Below, one piece after another: positions 44,906 to 54,167 of a stretch of DNA of 64,000 bases (positions within the stretch are counted from its first letter, which is position 1; the number at the start of each line of letters is the position of its first letter). The notes beneath the pieces are model-generated. The model did no database searches and was not told the DNA's origin. It was given only the letters and a program-made list of their open reading frames with translations. Source of the DNA: CAVTZP01 sp963739245 (GTDB taxonomy: Bacteria; Chloroflexota; Dehalococcoidia; Dehalococcoidales; BS750m-G39); contig CAVTZP010000007.1 of NCBI GenBank assembly GCA_963739245.1, positions 186,001-250,000 of the forward strand, given 5' to 3'. Both the position numbers and the translations under genes were made by a program.

Positions 44906-45568
44906 ATGTACATCATTATTATCGGTGGCGGCAAGGTGGGCTTTTACCTCGCCAAAGCCCTGCTTGACGAAGGGCATGAGGTTTTAGTGGTAGAAAAGGA
45001 TGCGGGTAGAACTGACTTTATCCGTAATGAACTCGGCAGTATCTGCCTCCGCGGCGATGGCTGTGAGGTAACTACCTTGACTGAAGTGGGCACAGGGCGG
45101 GCTGATATGTTCATTGCGGTAACCGGTGATGACGACGATAACCTGGTTGCCTGTCAGGTAGCCAAGTATAAATTCAATGTGCCCCGGACCATAGCCCGAA
45201 TTAGCAATCCAAAGAATGAAACTATCTTTAAGAAGCTCGGCATTGATGTTACGGTAAGTAGCACCAATATTATTCTTGAATATATAGAGCAAGAGGTACC
45301 AACCCACCCACTAACCCATCTATTAAATATCAGGGATAGCGGGCTGGAGATTGTAGAGGTAAAGATCCCACCCAACTCACCGACTATAGGCAAAATGGTA
45401 AAGGAGCTTTCGCTACCACCGGGGAGCGTCCTTTCACTACTTATTCGCAAGCAAGAAAAGCCACAGGTGCCTACCGCCGAGACCATCCTTCAGGCTGGAG
45501 ACCAGATAATAGCGGTTACTACCCCCGAGACGGAGAAGGCACTAAGGACGATGCTGAGAGGTTTTTGA
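44906..45568 (+). CDS. TrkA protein with RCK-N and TrkA-C domains
   Basis: 220 residues: Rossmann RCK (IIIIGGGKVGFYLAKALLD, DNLVACQVAKYKFNVPRTIARI) about 1-135 and TrkA-C (about 140-220, EIVEVKIPPNSPTIGKMVKELSLPPG). TrkA-type proteins gate K+ uptake and sense NAD(H) or ATP/ADP. It follows the shorter RCK protein by 3 nt. No TrkH or TrkG membrane protein is in the window, so the APC permease may be the partner. Confidence 0.9.
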   Translation: MYIIIIGGGKVGFYLAKALLDEGHEVLVVEKDAGRTDFIRNELGSICLRGDGCEVTTLTEVGTGRADMFIAVTGDDDDNLVACQVAKYKFNVPRTIARISNPKNETIFKKLGIDVTVSSTNIILEYIEQEVPTHPLTHLLNIRDSGLEIVEVKIPPNSPTIGKMVKELSLPPGSVLSLLIRKQEKPQVPTAETILQAGDQIIAVTTPETEKALRTMLRGF

Positions 45569-45656
45569 CCACCCAGGAATTAGAACCACCCTATAATATT
45601 AGCTAAAGAAGCCTACGGTTTATAATATAGGCGAAGTTGATTTCTGGAGGCTTTCC

Positions 45657-46160
45657 ATGACCAAGCTTAACAAATACTGGGCGCTGACTATTATTCTCCT
45701 GATAGCCATTATCGTTATTGTCGGCATAATAGCCTGGGCAAGGTATCGCCAGCCCCAGACCATAGAGATTTCCCTGCCACCAAGCCCACAGTTCCAGGGG
45801 GAGATTTACCTCGGTGGTGCGGTGAGTAACCCCGGACTTTATCCGCTGAAATCCGGTGATAGCATAGAAGCCCTCATTCAAGCTGCCGGTGGCTTCACTG
45901 ATAATGCTGACCTCACTCGGCTCAAAATATATATCCCTATTGCTGGAGAGAAAGAGGAGCCACAAAAAATTGATATTAACCGGGCTGAAGCCTGGCTGCT
46001 AGAAGCTCTGCCCGGCATCGGCGAAGGCAGGGCTCAGGCTATTATAGACTACCGCCAGCAACATGGGGCATTCCACAATATCTCTGAGCTAACTAATGTT
46101 GAGGGAATAGGACCTTCAACCTACGAGCAGATTAAAAACCTGATTACTGTTGCTGAGTAA
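45657..46160 (+). CDS. comEA: ComEA-like DNA-binding protein
   Basis: 167 residues: N-terminal membrane anchor (about 9-29), SLBB-like domain with GGAVSNPGLYPLKSGD (about 56-72), and a C-terminal helix-hairpin-helix (INRAEAWLLEALPGIGEGRA, then NVEGIGPSTYEQIKNL). In competent bacteria it binds incoming double-stranded DNA at the cell surface. It precedes comEC and is probably cotranscribed. Good GGAGG before ATG. Confidence 0.9.
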   Translation: MTKLNKYWALTIILLIAIIVIVGIIAWARYRQPQTIEISLPPSPQFQGEIYLGGAVSNPGLYPLKSGDSIEALIQAAGGFTDNADLTRLKIYIPIAGEKEEPQKIDINRAEAWLLEALPGIGEGRAQAIIDYRQQHGAFHNISELTNVEGIGPSTYEQIKNLITVAE

Positions 46161-46176
46161 TTTTCAAGGAAGGCTC

Positions 46177-48599
46177 GTGCCACTAATCTATCTAAGCTGT
46201 GCCTGGGTAGCTGGTATTTATTTGGGGTCAAAATTTGCCCCGCCGCTTGCCCTCCTCCTCACCGGGCTTATTCCCCTCCCCCTAATTTTCCTCTTCCGCC
46301 AACACCGTAAAGCAATAATCCTAGCCGCCGTCTGCCTTATTGCTCTCTTTGGCGGTGCTCTACTCTTCCAGGCAAGCCAGCCCTGTGGAAATGAAAGCTG
46401 CCTCAGGTTTTACAATGGCCAAGAGGTTGAAATCAAAGGCATGGTGAATGCCGACCCTGAGGTCAGGGATAAGGTGACTCATATTCGCCTATCAGCCTCA
46501 GAGATAAGACTGGACAAGGGGTGGCAGGGAGTATCAGGAAATGCCCTATTATTTGTGTCCAGATACTCCGCCTACCGGTATGGCGATGTGCTCCGGGTAA
46601 AAGGAAGGCTAGAGACGCCGCCCCAGCTTGATGAATTTGATTATGAAGGCTATCTCGCCCACCAGGGAATCTATTCCACCATGCGCTACCCAGAGGAGAT
46701 AGAAATTCTAGAAACAGGGAGGGGATTCAAGCCGCTGGAATGGGTCTACGGGCTAAGAAATAGCCTGTTTCAAACCATGTCTCAGGTTCTGCCGGAGCCT
46801 CAGGCATCGCTATCCCAGGGTATTGTTCTCGGCATCAGGTATACTATTCCCGCAGAAATTAAAGCCGATTTTGTCCAGACCGGCACGGCTCATATACTGG
46901 CGATATCAGGTGTCAACCTCAGTATCATAGCTGGTATGTTAGTCAGCATTGGTATATGGCTCTTTGGTAAAAGACGCTATCTCTACATCTGGCTGGCACT
47001 GAGCATAATCTGGCTCTACACCTTACTCACCGGCATGAACCCGCCGGTAGTCCGGGGGGCAATTATGGCCAGCCTTTTCCTCGCCGCCGAGCTTCTGGGC
47101 CGGCAGCGCACCGCCATCACCTCTCTTGCCTTTGCCGCCGCCTTAATGGTGGGGATTAGCCCGCAAATCCTGTGGGATGCTTCTTTTCAGCTCAGCTTTC
47201 TGGCTATGGCTGGTTTAATTTTTCTTGCCCCTCCCCTCATGGCTCTAGGGAGAAAAGCAGTTACCAAAACCATTGGCGAGGAGGGGATAGGCGTATCTCT
47301 GTCCAATATTGTTACCGACAGCTTCAGTGTAACCCTGGCCGCAACCATAGCTGTCTGGCCACTCATTGCCCACTATTTTGGCATTGTTTCGCTGGCTGGT
47401 CCCCTAGCCACCCTCCTCACCCTGCCGGCAATGCCCGGCATCATTGTCAGCGGGGCTCTGGCTGGGCTCATCGGGCTTTTTGCCCTGCCCGTCGCCCAGG
47501 TTATAGGCTGGCTTGCCTGGCTGTTCATCTCATATATGCTGCTGGTGGTAAACGGCTTTGCCTCCCTTCCCCTGTCCGCCATCAAAGTTGGCTCATTTAG
47601 CACCACCGTGATAGTGGTCTACTATTCAGCCCTTGCCGCAGCTATCTGGCTCAGTAGTAACAAGAGACTAAAGGGGCAGATGCCCACGGTTAAAAACTGG
47701 CTAAGGTCAGCGGCAGGTAAATCCTTAGACCTCGCCTCCCGACTCCCCAAGAAATGGGTTATTTCACCGCTGCTGGTGGTAGCTATTCTGGTATCGGTTA
47801 CCGCCGTCACTATGCCCGATGACAATCTCCATATAAGCTTCCTTGATGTTGGCGAGGGTGACGGCATTCTGATTCAAAAAGGAAACCAACAGGTTCTGGT
47901 TGATGGCGGACCCAGCCCCCAAGCCCTAACCCTGGGACTGGGTGACAAGATGCCCTTCTGGGATAGAACCATAGAACTGGTGATATTAACCCACCCCCAC
48001 GCTGACCACCTCGCCGGGCTGGTAGAGGTTTTACACGCGATATAAGGTGGAGCAGGTGCTTTACCCCGATTTAGATTACGAGTCGCCCTTATATGAAGAA
48101 TGGCTGCGATTAATCAAGGAAAGGAATATTAAATCTACCCTGGCTCAAGCCGGACAGGAGGTTGATTTAGGCGATGGGGTAATAATAAGAGGTGCTCAAT
48201 CCCCAAACTTCCCAGCTAACTGATACGGAGTCCGACATAGACAATAATAGCGTGGTATTACGCCTGAGCCGGGACAGGGCAAGCTTTTTGCTTACTGCCG
48301 ATATAGAGCAGGAGGCAGAATCAAAGCTCATTGAGCAACGAGCCGAATTAGCCAGTACGGTGCTCAAGGTTGCGCACCACGGCTCAAAGACCTCCACCAC
48401 CCCGGAATTTCTGGCGGTGTCTAACCCAGAGGTGGCGGTTATCTCAGTGGGGGAGAACCGCTATGGTCACCCCAGCGACGAGGTTTTGGAGAGACTCGAG
48501 CAAAGGCTGGGCTCAGAAAACGTATTCCGCACCGATAAGCAGGGAACGATAGAATTCATCACTGATGGCGAGAGGCTGTGGGTCAAAACGAAATTGTGA
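46177..48599 (+). CDS. comEC: ComEC/Rec2 DNA-uptake channel, two frameshifts
   Basis: Membrane channel for single-stranded DNA entry. N-terminal helices and OB domain (about 1-200), competence core with GTAHILAISGVNLSIIAG and GMNPPVVRGAIMA, and a C-terminal metallo-beta-lactamase-like domain from DNLHISFLDVGEGDGILI with LTHPHADHLAGL, then VAHHGSKTSTTPE and SVGENRYGHP. The frame breaks at about 48033-48038 (extra G after CAC) and again at about 48189-48192 (extra G in GAGG). Repairing both gives HRYKVEQVLYPDLDYESP and RVLNPQTSQLTD. Start: GTG at 46177 with AAGGAAGG, or TTG at 46150. Two lesions in one gene make real decay more likely here than elsewhere. Confidence 0.88.
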
Positions 48600-48645
48600 T
48601 AAGATGTACCTAAGAAGACTTGACAATTGAAAGGGGAAAGCAGCT

Positions 48646-49326
48646 ATGGCAGTAAAACAGAAGACGCGAAAACCTTCTTCCCGGACAGTAAAAGAAGAAG
48701 AGCTGCGCCGCGACCTGGAGCGCTTTAGGCAAAAGGCGCTAGAACTTGGCGCCTCGGCGGCTGAGGTTATACCTGCCTCCGATGTGGTAGTGCAGGAACG
48801 AGTCTGGCTAAAGTGTCTTGTGCCGCTCTGCCATATGGCGGGGACAACTCCCCACTGCCCGCCAAACACCCCCCAGCCAGATTTTGTGAGAAAAGCGCTT
48901 AGCCAATATCGCTGGGCTGTTTTGTTTAAGAGAGACGTGGGACCTCTTGAAGAATACGTAGCTACATCAGCGGCTCAACAAAAGGAGAGGCCAGGGCTGG
49001 CGGTAGCCAAAAACTTCCATAGAAAAATATACGAGCTTGTGGGACATTTGGAGGTTTATGCCCAGACCGAGGGTTATGACCTCGCCATGGGCTTCGCTTG
49101 TGGCAGCTGCAGAATCAACTTATGCAACGGGGCGCCCTGCGCGTTTATCGAGAAGGGTGATTGCCGCTTTTCAATGCAGGCAAGGCCATCGATGGAAGGG
49201 GTAGGCATCGATGTCTTTGACCTTTGTAACAAGGTGGGGTGGGACGTCTACATGATTTGCAACATTGAGCCTGACCTGCGTGTCATCCCTTCGGCGACTT
49301 CAGTCGGCATTGTGTTCATTTATTAA
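48646..49326 (+). CDS. DUF2284 cysteine-rich putative metal-binding protein
   Basis: 226 residues with the DUF2284 cysteine pattern: KCLVPLCHMAGTTPHCPPNTP, then FACGSCRINLCNG...CAFIEKGDCRF, and a final LCNKVGWDVYMICNIEP. The cysteines probably hold iron-sulfur clusters. Function unknown. The N-terminus is charged. It stands alone between comEC and the DUF4349 gene. Confidence 0.85.
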   Translation: MAVKQKTRKPSSRTVKEEELRRDLERFRQKALELGASAAEVIPASDVVVQERVWLKCLVPLCHMAGTTPHCPPNTPQPDFVRKALSQYRWAVLFKRDVGPLEEYVATSAAQQKERPGLAVAKNFHRKIYELVGHLEVYAQTEGYDLAMGFACGSCRINLCNGAPCAFIEKGDCRFSMQARPSMEGVGIDVFDLCNKVGWDVYMICNIEPDLRVIPSATSVGIVFIY

Positions 49327-49410
49327 GGGAGAAACAACAACTAATACTAACCTTCCCATTCCTCCTCCGTTATAGTATAGTAGAGTATAGATAATACAGG
49401 AGGTTTTGCC

Positions 49411-50223
49411 ATGAAAAAGTTGATAATTGGGCTGGCACTGGTCATGTTATTGCTGGTGTCGGTCTCATGCGCTAGAGCGCCAGAGTCGATGCCACCGCTA
49501 CCACCGGGAGTACAATCAATGTCTGAAGGGGGTGGAGTGTATAAGGCTGAAGTTACGCCATCACCAGAAGAGCGGATGATAGTCCGCACCGGGGATATGT
49601 CACTGGTGGTGACGAACATAACTCAAGCCAGCGACAAGATAGCCAAGCTTGCCGAGAGGTTTGATGGCTATGTGGTATCGCTACAGATTTCGGGGGAGGA
49701 AGCGGATATGAGGGGGTGGATTTCTATCCGGGTGCCCGATGAAAAGTTTGACCAGGCACTAACTGAACTTAGTAACCTGGCAGTAAGGGTAAAATCAGAG
49801 AGCACCAACAGCCAGGATGTTACCGAGGAGTATACCGACCTCCAGGCAAGGCTTAATAACGCCGAGGCAACAGAGAAGCAATACCTCACCCTTCTGGAAA
49901 AAGCCACCGATGTGGAGGACATCCTCAAAATCTACGAAAGCCTGTCTCAGGTGCGCCAGCAGATAGAGCAAATCAAGGGGCAAATGCAATATCTGGAGCG
50001 AACGGCAGCAATGAGCCTGATTTCGGTTTACTTGGAGCCACAGGCTACAGCTAAACCGCTGGTTCACGCCGGCTGGAGCGCACTGGAAACACTCAAGTCC
50101 GCGGTCAGAGGGATTGTCGTCTTCGGGCAATGGCTTGGCATTTTGGCTATCTGGCTGCTAATCTTCATCCCCGTCTGGGGAACCGTAGTCGGCATTATCT
50201 ACTGGCGCCGCCGAAGGCGTTAA
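49411..50223 (+). CDS. DUF4349 lipoprotein
   Basis: 270 residues. N-terminal lipobox LLVSVSC with Cys20, so lipid-anchored. DUF4349 pattern: MIVRTGDMSLVVTNITQASDKI, RGWISIRVPDEKFDQALTEL, and coiled-coil ARLNNAEATEKQYLTLLEKATDVEDILKI with a C-terminal membrane helix (about 242-264) and RRRRR end. Both ends are membrane-attached, so the coiled coil may span. Function unknown. Good AGGAGG before ATG. Confidence 0.88.
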   Translation: MKKLIIGLALVMLLLVSVSCARAPESMPPLPPGVQSMSEGGGVYKAEVTPSPEERMIVRTGDMSLVVTNITQASDKIAKLAERFDGYVVSLQISGEEADMRGWISIRVPDEKFDQALTELSNLAVRVKSESTNSQDVTEEYTDLQARLNNAEATEKQYLTLLEKATDVEDILKIYESLSQVRQQIEQIKGQMQYLERTAAMSLISVYLEPQATAKPLVHAGWSALETLKSAVRGIVVFGQWLGILAIWLLIFIPVWGTVVGIIYWRRRRR

Positions 50224-50257
50224 GATTAAGGGATTACATGTTAAGCATTAGAGCCGT

Positions 50258-50506
50258 TTAGCTAGGTAAGAGCCGTTCCATAATCTCCTCCTGGCTCAAA
50301 CCATCAATAGCTATGACCTTATTCTTAGAAGTATGACCTTGTATAATGGTTAAAGCGCCTTTGCTCACACCCAGCATCTGACTAAGAAAGGCGATTAATT
50401 CTTTATTGGCTTTACCTCTAACTGGCGGTGCCGCTATTCTTACCCTCAATACCCCACCAGTAAAGCCTACCACTTCATTTCTGGAGGCATCGGGCTGAAC
50501 GCGCAA
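50258..50506 (-). CDS. DUF167/YggU family protein
   Basis: 82 residues: MRVQPDASRNEVVGFTGG, VRIAAPPVRGKANKELIAFL and GHTSKNKVIAID are the family's three blocks. Start is TTG; the N-terminus may extend as KILLRVQP but no better start is seen. Function unknown; often near YggT and cell-division genes elsewhere, not here. Confidence 0.85.
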   Translation of the reverse strand: MRVQPDASRNEVVGFTGGVLRVRIAAPPVRGKANKELIAFLSQMLGVSKGALTIIQGHTSKNKVIAIDGLSQEEIMERLLPS

Positions 50507-50554
50507 TAGAATCTTCGTCTCTCTTCTAGAAATAGACAGCCAACATGCTGGCTA

Positions 50555-50752
50555 CTAATACTCACCACCACCGCCACCACGACCACTAGACTTACAGGCG
50601 ATACTGGCTAAAAATAGCAGGGCTGATAGCCCGAACCAAACTGTCCCGGTAAGCTCAGCGCGGAGTAGAGGAAGCACCCCAAGTAAAGTGACAACGCCTA
50701 TCGCCAAGCAAAAAAAGGCAATAATGCCAGCCAACACAGCTAAGATCTTCAT
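50555..50752 (-). CDS. Small two-helix membrane protein with glycine-rich end
   Basis: 65 residues: two hydrophobic segments (about 3-27 and 37-54), then KSSGRGGGGGEY. A strong AAGGAGG sits 7 nt before the ATG, so it is likely a real gene despite its size. Not recognised. Confidence 0.6.
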   Translation of the reverse strand: MKILAVLAGIIAFFCLAIGVVTLLGVLPLLRAELTGTVWFGLSALLFLASIACKSSGRGGGGGEY

Positions 50753-50850
50753 GATAAAACCTCCTTCTACATAGTCATTATATTTTATTTTAGCCTACGG
50801 TTACTATATAATATAAAGTTGGCTAAGTAATTTATTAAAGGAATAATAAC

Positions 50851-51512
50851 ATGAGACTGATAAAAAATCTATACTTCTACCCCGAAAAGGGAATGATGGA
50901 CTGCAATACCTATGTGATTAAGGATAAAACCAGCATCATCATAGACCCCGGTCTTACCCAATTCCTGCCGGAGCTAATACAGGATTTGTACAAGGAAGGC
51001 ATTGACCCTAAAGAGATAGATATTATCGCTAATACCCACCTGCACGGTGACCACTGCTGGTCAAATGAGGCATTCAGGAAAATCTCCGGAGCTAAAATAC
51101 TTCTCCACCCGTCGCAAAAGAATTCCTGGGAGGAACGGTTACCCAGACGTCAAGATTCTTTGGTGTCCCCGCCGTGGAGTTCACCCAAGATGAATTACTT
51201 GAGGGTGACAAGCTAAATACCGGGGAGATGGAATTTGAGCTCATCCCCTCCCCGGGACATTCCCCGGACAGCATCTGCTTCTACTGCAAAAAGGAGAAAA
51301 TCTTGATTTGCGGAGACGTCCTCTTCAACCAGAATACCGGGCGGGTTGACCTGCCCGGCGGCAGTGCCGAGGCACTTAAGCAGTCTATAGAGAGGCTATC
51401 ACAGCTAGAAATAGAGTACCTGCTTCCCGGACATATGGACATCATAGTCGGCGAGGAAAAGGTGAAGCGCAACTTTGAATTCATCAAGAAATACGTGTTT
51501 GGCCACCTGTAA
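50851..51512 (+). CDS. Metallo-beta-lactamase fold hydrolase, frameshift
   Basis: About 220 residues after repair. Metal motif NTHLHGDHCWS (about 62-72), then distal PSPGHSPDSICFYC, ICGDVLF and LLPGHMDII, the complete set for glyoxalase-II-like MBL proteins. The frame breaks in an A run at about 51116-51119; one missing A restores SQKEFLGGTVTQTSRFFGVP. Substrate unknown. It is 11 nt from the following radical SAM gene. Confidence 0.85.
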
Positions 51513-51523
51513 AGGGGAAACAA

Positions 51524-52664
51524 ATGACAACGGACTCCATTGAACTCGGACCAATCAGACCACCAAGCGAGGCTTACTCCCTGCTCGTCAGGGTAACCAG
51601 GAACTGCCCCTGGAACCGGTGCAAGTTCTGCCATGTTTACAAAGGGAAAAAATTCGAGCTAAGGTCGGTGGAGGAGATAAAACAGGATATATTAGCCGTC
51701 AAAGCAATACAGGACAAAATAAAGGAGATTTCATGGAAGTCCGGCTACGGGGGAGGAGTGGAAGAGGCGGCGGCCACGATACTCAACAATCCACCAAATG
51801 AAGCCTTCTTTAATGTTGCCTTCTGGCTTTATCACGGCGGCGACAGCGCCTTCCTCCAGGATGCCAATAGCCTGATTATGAGAACCGATGAGCTGGCTGA
51901 GGTAATAAGGTTCTTAAAGCAGACCCTGCCCAGCATCACCCGGGTGACCAGCTATGGCCGGTCAAAGACCGCCGCCAAAAAGAAGCTGGAGGAGCTAATC
52001 CAGCTCCGTGAGGCTGGGCTTTCCCGGCTTCATATCGGGCTGGAATCAGGCTATGACCCCCTGCTTAAATATATGGACAAGGGGGTTACTGCCGCCGAAC
52101 ACATAAAAGGCGGGAAAAATATAGTGGCATCGGGCATCTCACTCTCCGAATATGTCCTCCTCGGCCTGGGCGGTAAGGGGATGTGGCGGGAGCATGCCAT
52201 TGAAACGGCAAAGGTATTAAACCAGATAAACCCAGAATTTATCCGGATTAGAACCCTGACCATCAAGGCGGGCATGCCGCTATATGATGAGGTTAAGAAT
52301 GGCAATTTTATTCGGGAGACGGACGAGGAGATTATAGAAGAGGAGAAATTATTTATTGAAAACCTCAACTGCCAGTCAAACTTTATCAGCGACCATATTA
52401 CAAATTTGCTCCAGGAGATTGAGGGGAAACTGCCCGAAGACAAGGAGAAGATGCTGGCTACTGTAGCCAGATTCCAAGTCCCTATCGCCGGAAGAGAGAC
52501 AAAACTTCAAGCTTGGCCGAAGATTAGGCATATACGAACGGCTGGATGACCTAAGTAATTCGCCCAAACACGATAGCGTGGAGCAGGCAGTAAAAAAACT
52601 TAGCCCCAATGGCAATCAGGTTGACGAGGAGACGATATACTCCCTGATGGAGAGGTTCATATGA
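51524..52664 (+). CDS. Radical SAM protein, frameshift near the 3' end
   Basis: About 380 residues. Radical SAM cluster motif CPWNRCKFCHVY (Cys28, Cys33, Cys36, so a CxxxxCxxC variant rather than CxxxCxxC). The rest of the barrel includes RLHIGLESGYDPLLKYMDKG, GLGGKGMWREHAIET and IRIRTLTIKAGMPL. The frame breaks at about 52480-52482 (one extra C in CCC); repair gives SPEERQNFKLGRRLGIYERLDD and a stop overlapping the pncC ATG (ATGA). Function unknown; resembles oxygen-independent coproporphyrinogen/B12-independent enzymes only generally. Confidence 0.82.
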
Positions 52665-53134
52665 GCCTGGAGGAAGAGGTCGGCGCCCTGCTTCGCCGGA
52701 AAGGGTTAACCCTGGGGGTGGTTGAGTCAGCCAGCGGCGGGCTAATCTCCCACCGAATAACCAATGTCCCCGGTAGCTCGGACTACTATAAAGGCTCGGT
52801 TACCTCATATAGCAATGAGGTCAAGATTAGGGTGGTGGGAGTGAGGGAGACTACTATAAACCGATATGGTGTGGTGAGCGCCGAGGTGGCTGAGGAGATG
52901 GCGCAGGGTGGGAGAAAAATACTCTCCGCTGATATCTGCCTGGCTGACACCGGCATTGCCGGACCCAGCGGGGCAACTCCGGGGAAACCGGTGGGGCTAT
53001 TCTTTATTGGACTATCGCACGGGGCAAAAACCTTTACCCGTCAACACAACTTCCACGGAGACCGGGAGCAGAACAAGCAAAGCGCGGCTGAGGCGGCGCT
53101 AGAGTGGCTGAAGGAGTACCTGGCGGGGCTCTAG
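52661..53134 (+). CDS. pncC: Nicotinamide-nucleotide amidase (CinA C-terminal domain)
   Basis: 157 residues: SLEEEVGALLRRKGLTLGVVESASGG, then SHRITNVPGSSDYYKGSVTSYSNE and GIAGPSGATPGKPVGLFFIG. Hydrolyses NMN in pyridine-nucleotide salvage. The N-terminal CinA domain is not present. Start overlaps the radical SAM stop, so the two are coupled. Confidence 0.92.
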   Translation: MSLEEEVGALLRRKGLTLGVVESASGGLISHRITNVPGSSDYYKGSVTSYSNEVKIRVVGVRETTINRYGVVSAEVAEEMAQGGRKILSADICLADTGIAGPSGATPGKPVGLFFIGLSHGAKTFTRQHNFHGDREQNKQSAAEAALEWLKEYLAGL

Positions 53135-53443
53135 TTATTTAATAAAAGCCTTCGGGAACGCCTTTTTCGCTGAGATTAGCATTTTTTGCTGGTTTTCCCT
53201 GCCTATCGTTCCAGTACTTACGATAATATCTTCTAAATTAATACGTGGAGACCGTTCAGTTCGGGCTTCCATATCTAAGGCCATTTCCGCGACATCGTAT
53301 GTTTCAACAGCTTTTTCTTCTTTTGGAATAACACTGAAATGATTTGCCCAAAGTGTGTTGCATTTGGGACAGCATATTACTAAACTACCATCATTAAAAA
53401 TTTTCGCTTGGACTTCCGTATTATCTTCCTCGTGTATAAACAT
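53135..53443 (-). CDS. Small CxxC protein, hypothetical
   Basis: 102 residues. A CCPKC motif in the middle (Cys24-Cys28) suggests a zinc knuckle or redox centre. It ends KKAFPKAFIK. Not recognised. GGAGG precedes the ATG. AT-rich. Convergent with pncC at zero distance. The end resembles that of the next gene. Confidence 0.65.
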   Translation of the reverse strand: MFIHEEDNTEVQAKIFNDGSLVICCPKCNTLWANHFSVIPKEEKAVETYDVAEMALDMEARTERSPRINLEDIIVSTGTIGRENQQKMLISAKKAFPKAFIK

Positions 53444-53482
53444 TACACTTCCTCCGGTTCAAATTATGAATAAAATAGTGTT

Positions 53483-53866
53483 CTATTTAAAAGCCTCCGG
53501 AAATGCTTTTTTTGCTTTTTTAATCACCTCCATATCGGATGCCGCAAGCAAGGCATTGGACTTCGACTCGGCTTTATTAGCTCTTTGCTCGGTTTGCTCT
53601 TTACCGGCTGACCCGATTTGTAAGCCGAAGAACGCTCCTACCAGAGTTCCGAGAACGCTCGTAAATAGACCCACGATGGCAACAATGTCATTAGCTTGTT
53701 TGATTCCAAATGCAAGGAGTACCAAAACTAATAGAGCCGCAAGAAAAAGACCAATTATGGCTAACCAAAAAGCCTTACTAATCCGGAATATTTCCACTTG
53801 AGGATCTTTAGTAATTGACGCCGATTCTTTCGCAGGTGTCGTTGGTTGATTTCCTCCCTGTGACAT
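53483..53866 (-). CDS. Hypothetical membrane protein sharing a C-terminal motif with its neighbour
   Basis: 127 residues: polar N-terminus, TM about 33-54, a second hydrophobic segment about 61-83, then a charged helix and KKAKKAFPEAFK. The last ~10 residues match the neighbour's KKAFPKAFIK. Not recognised. AAGGAGG precedes the ATG. Probably an accessory pair with the upstream gene. Confidence 0.65.
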   Translation of the reverse strand: MSQGGNQPTTPAKESASITKDPQVEIFRISKAFWLAIIGLFLAALLVLVLLAFGIKQANDIVAIVGLFTSVLGTLVGAFFGLQIGSAGKEQTEQRANKAESKSNALLAASDMEVIKKAKKAFPEAFK

Positions 53867-53944
53867 ATATCCTCCTTTCTACACATTTGGCATAAAATAT
53901 ACACCTTTTAGTCACTCTTGTCAATAGGGACACCCCAACTTAAG

Positions 53945-53999
53945 TGGGTGTCTAAGAGGGACGCCAGCCCCTCTTTTATAAAATCTTCCCCCTCCTGGA
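53945..53999 (+). repeat. Palindromic repeat, copy 9 (orientation A), interrupted
   Basis: TCTAAGAGGGACGCCAGCCCCTCT hairpin, linker, then CTTCCCCCTCCTGGAG where the second hairpin breaks off. About 90 bp later GGGGGTGAGGTAG (54090-54102), the normal repeat end, resumes. The insert contains TATTTCGGATTTCGTGCTTT, a sequence type unlike the repeat. The 301-nt gap 53867-54167 holds this plus the rph promoter. Confidence 0.75.
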
Positions 54000-54109
54000 G
54001 AAATTTCTAAGTCCTAATATCTAAACTCTAACAGGCACGAATTGCGTTGTTTAGTATTTCGGATTTCGTGCTTTGAGTTTCTAATGTTAGGGGGTGAGGT
54101 AGATTAGAA

Positions 54110-54138
54110 TTGCCAATATCACCTATCAATGCTATACT
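54110..54138 (+). promoter_or_regulatory. Promoter of rph
   Basis: TTGCCA, 17 nt ending in TGC, then TATACT. Leader about 25 nt with GGAGGAG ahead of GTG. Confidence 0.6.
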
Positions 54139-54167
54139 CTGACATACTCTAAATGGAGGAGAATTAG

